From Watersipora subatra (Eukaryota > Bryozoa > Gymnolaemata > Cheilostomatida > Watersiporidae), in the NCBI RefSeq assembly GCF_963576615.1, contig NC_088709.1:21593243-21657242 (forward strand): a stretch of 64,000 nt of DNA. The letters are read 5' to 3'. A program made the translations under genes and the position numbers. Each line of letters begins with the position of its first letter. Within the stretch, counting starts at the first letter, position 1. Under the pieces are notes generated by a model. That model made no database searches. It had not been told where the DNA came from and worked only from the letters and a program-made list of their open reading frames with translations. Positions 63,408-64,000 of the stretch are shown piece by piece.

Positions 63408-64000
63408 AATATGAGTATTTGAGTGTCTTGCTATATGACTGGGGCAAGTAAAGCTAGCCCTGCAAATTTTGCATTGGGGTGGTTTATCCCCAGTATGAAT
63501 CCTCACGTGATTTGTGAAAGTACTGCCTCGAGCAGCTACTGCTGCACATCTTACATTGGTATGATTTCTCTCCAGTATGAGTTCTTATGTGAGTTGTTAG
63601 AACAGTTTGTTGAGCAAAGCTACTACTGCATATCTTACATGAATATGGCTTCTCTCCAGTATGAGTTCTCATGTGATTTGTTAGAACACTGCGACGAGCA
63701 AAGCTACTACTGCATTCTTTACACTGATATGGCTTTTCTCCAGTATGAGTTCTCATGTGAGTTGTTAGATGACTGCGTTGAGCAAAGCTACTACTGCAAA
63801 CCTTGCATTGGAATGGTTTCTTTCCAGTATGAGTCCTCACGTGAGTTGTTAGATAACTGCGACGAGTAAAGGTACCGCTGCACATCTTACACTGAAAACG
63901 TGTCTTAGGGTTAGGAACTTTTATTTCTGGCTTTTCGCTGGTTGTAGATAATAATTTCCCGGTTGTAATATTTTGGTTTCTCTGAAAGGATCTCGATCCA
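63408..64000 (-). pseudogene. C2H2 zinc-finger gene 3, partial at the window edge, frameshifted
   Basis: The frame is open from the window end (64,000) through the same linker seen in gene 2 (RNQNITTGKLLSTTSEKPEI) into four fingers (first FQCKMCSGTFTRRSYLTTHV) and the start of a fifth. Two bases are missing in the fifth finger (CSSSC for CSSSF), which throws the frame to a TGA at 63,484. In the shifted frame a further finger, QCKICRASFTCPSHIARH, follows, but the old stop after THI is mutated. The start of the gene is outside the window. Confidence 0.82.

Overview
The window is nuclear DNA of a eukaryote, almost certainly a marine invertebrate animal. It is AT-rich, its genes are split by GT-AG introns, and much of it is minisatellites, MITEs and larger transposons. 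The gene set (LENG9-like, tail-anchored J-proteins, C2H2 zinc-finger paralogues, P2X7-C-type domains linked to DNA transposons) fits a lophotrochozoan such as a bryozoan or mollusc. The sequence alone does not fix the phylum.

Layout. (1) 0.77-7.65 kb, minus strand: a six-exon LENG9-like gene coding for RWD, MJ1316/DUF504 and AKAP7-type 2H phosphoesterase domains. I assembled it from exon phases; the 487 codons join without a break. Its introns hold a SINE, a MITE and a 40-bp minisatellite. (2) 8.7-13.2 kb: no recognised gene; a foldback element, microsatellites and a MITE. (3) 13.2-15.4 kb and 16.5-33.9 kb, plus strand: two tandem paralogous DnaJ genes, each with four coding exons, identical intron phases (0,2,2), a J domain with HPD and a C-terminal membrane anchor. 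Intron 1 of the second gene holds a complete, very young Ty3/gypsy retrotransposon (17,776-25,378; 522-bp LTRs with one difference seen) that landed inside a 28-bp minisatellite. Its later introns hold 43-bp and 53-bp minisatellites and a 1.4-kb TIR element. (4) 34-39 kb: low-complexity and repeat-derived DNA. (5) 39.15-43.22 kb: a 4.07-kb DNA transposon flanked by TTAA, with long inverted repeats, a decayed DDE-transposase-like gene and both halves of a P2X7-type intracellular cysteine-rich domain on opposite strands. Two further deleted or truncated copies lie at 46.86-48.84 and 51.65-52.68 kb. (6) 45.8-64 kb: segmental duplications, each carrying a C2H2 zinc-finger gene on the minus strand (49.7-50.4, 55.4-56.9 and 63.4 kb to the window end). 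All three are damaged toward the C-terminus. A piggyBac-like MITE and another P2X7-C relic lie between the last two.

The genes do not form one pathway. The host genes are an RNA-end-processing candidate (LENG9-like) and two membrane J-proteins; the rest is mobile or duplicated DNA. The most novel-looking part is the TTAA-flanked element that carries P2X7-C domain coding sequence beside its transposase. No CRISPR array, prokaryotic operon or convincing tRNA gene is present.
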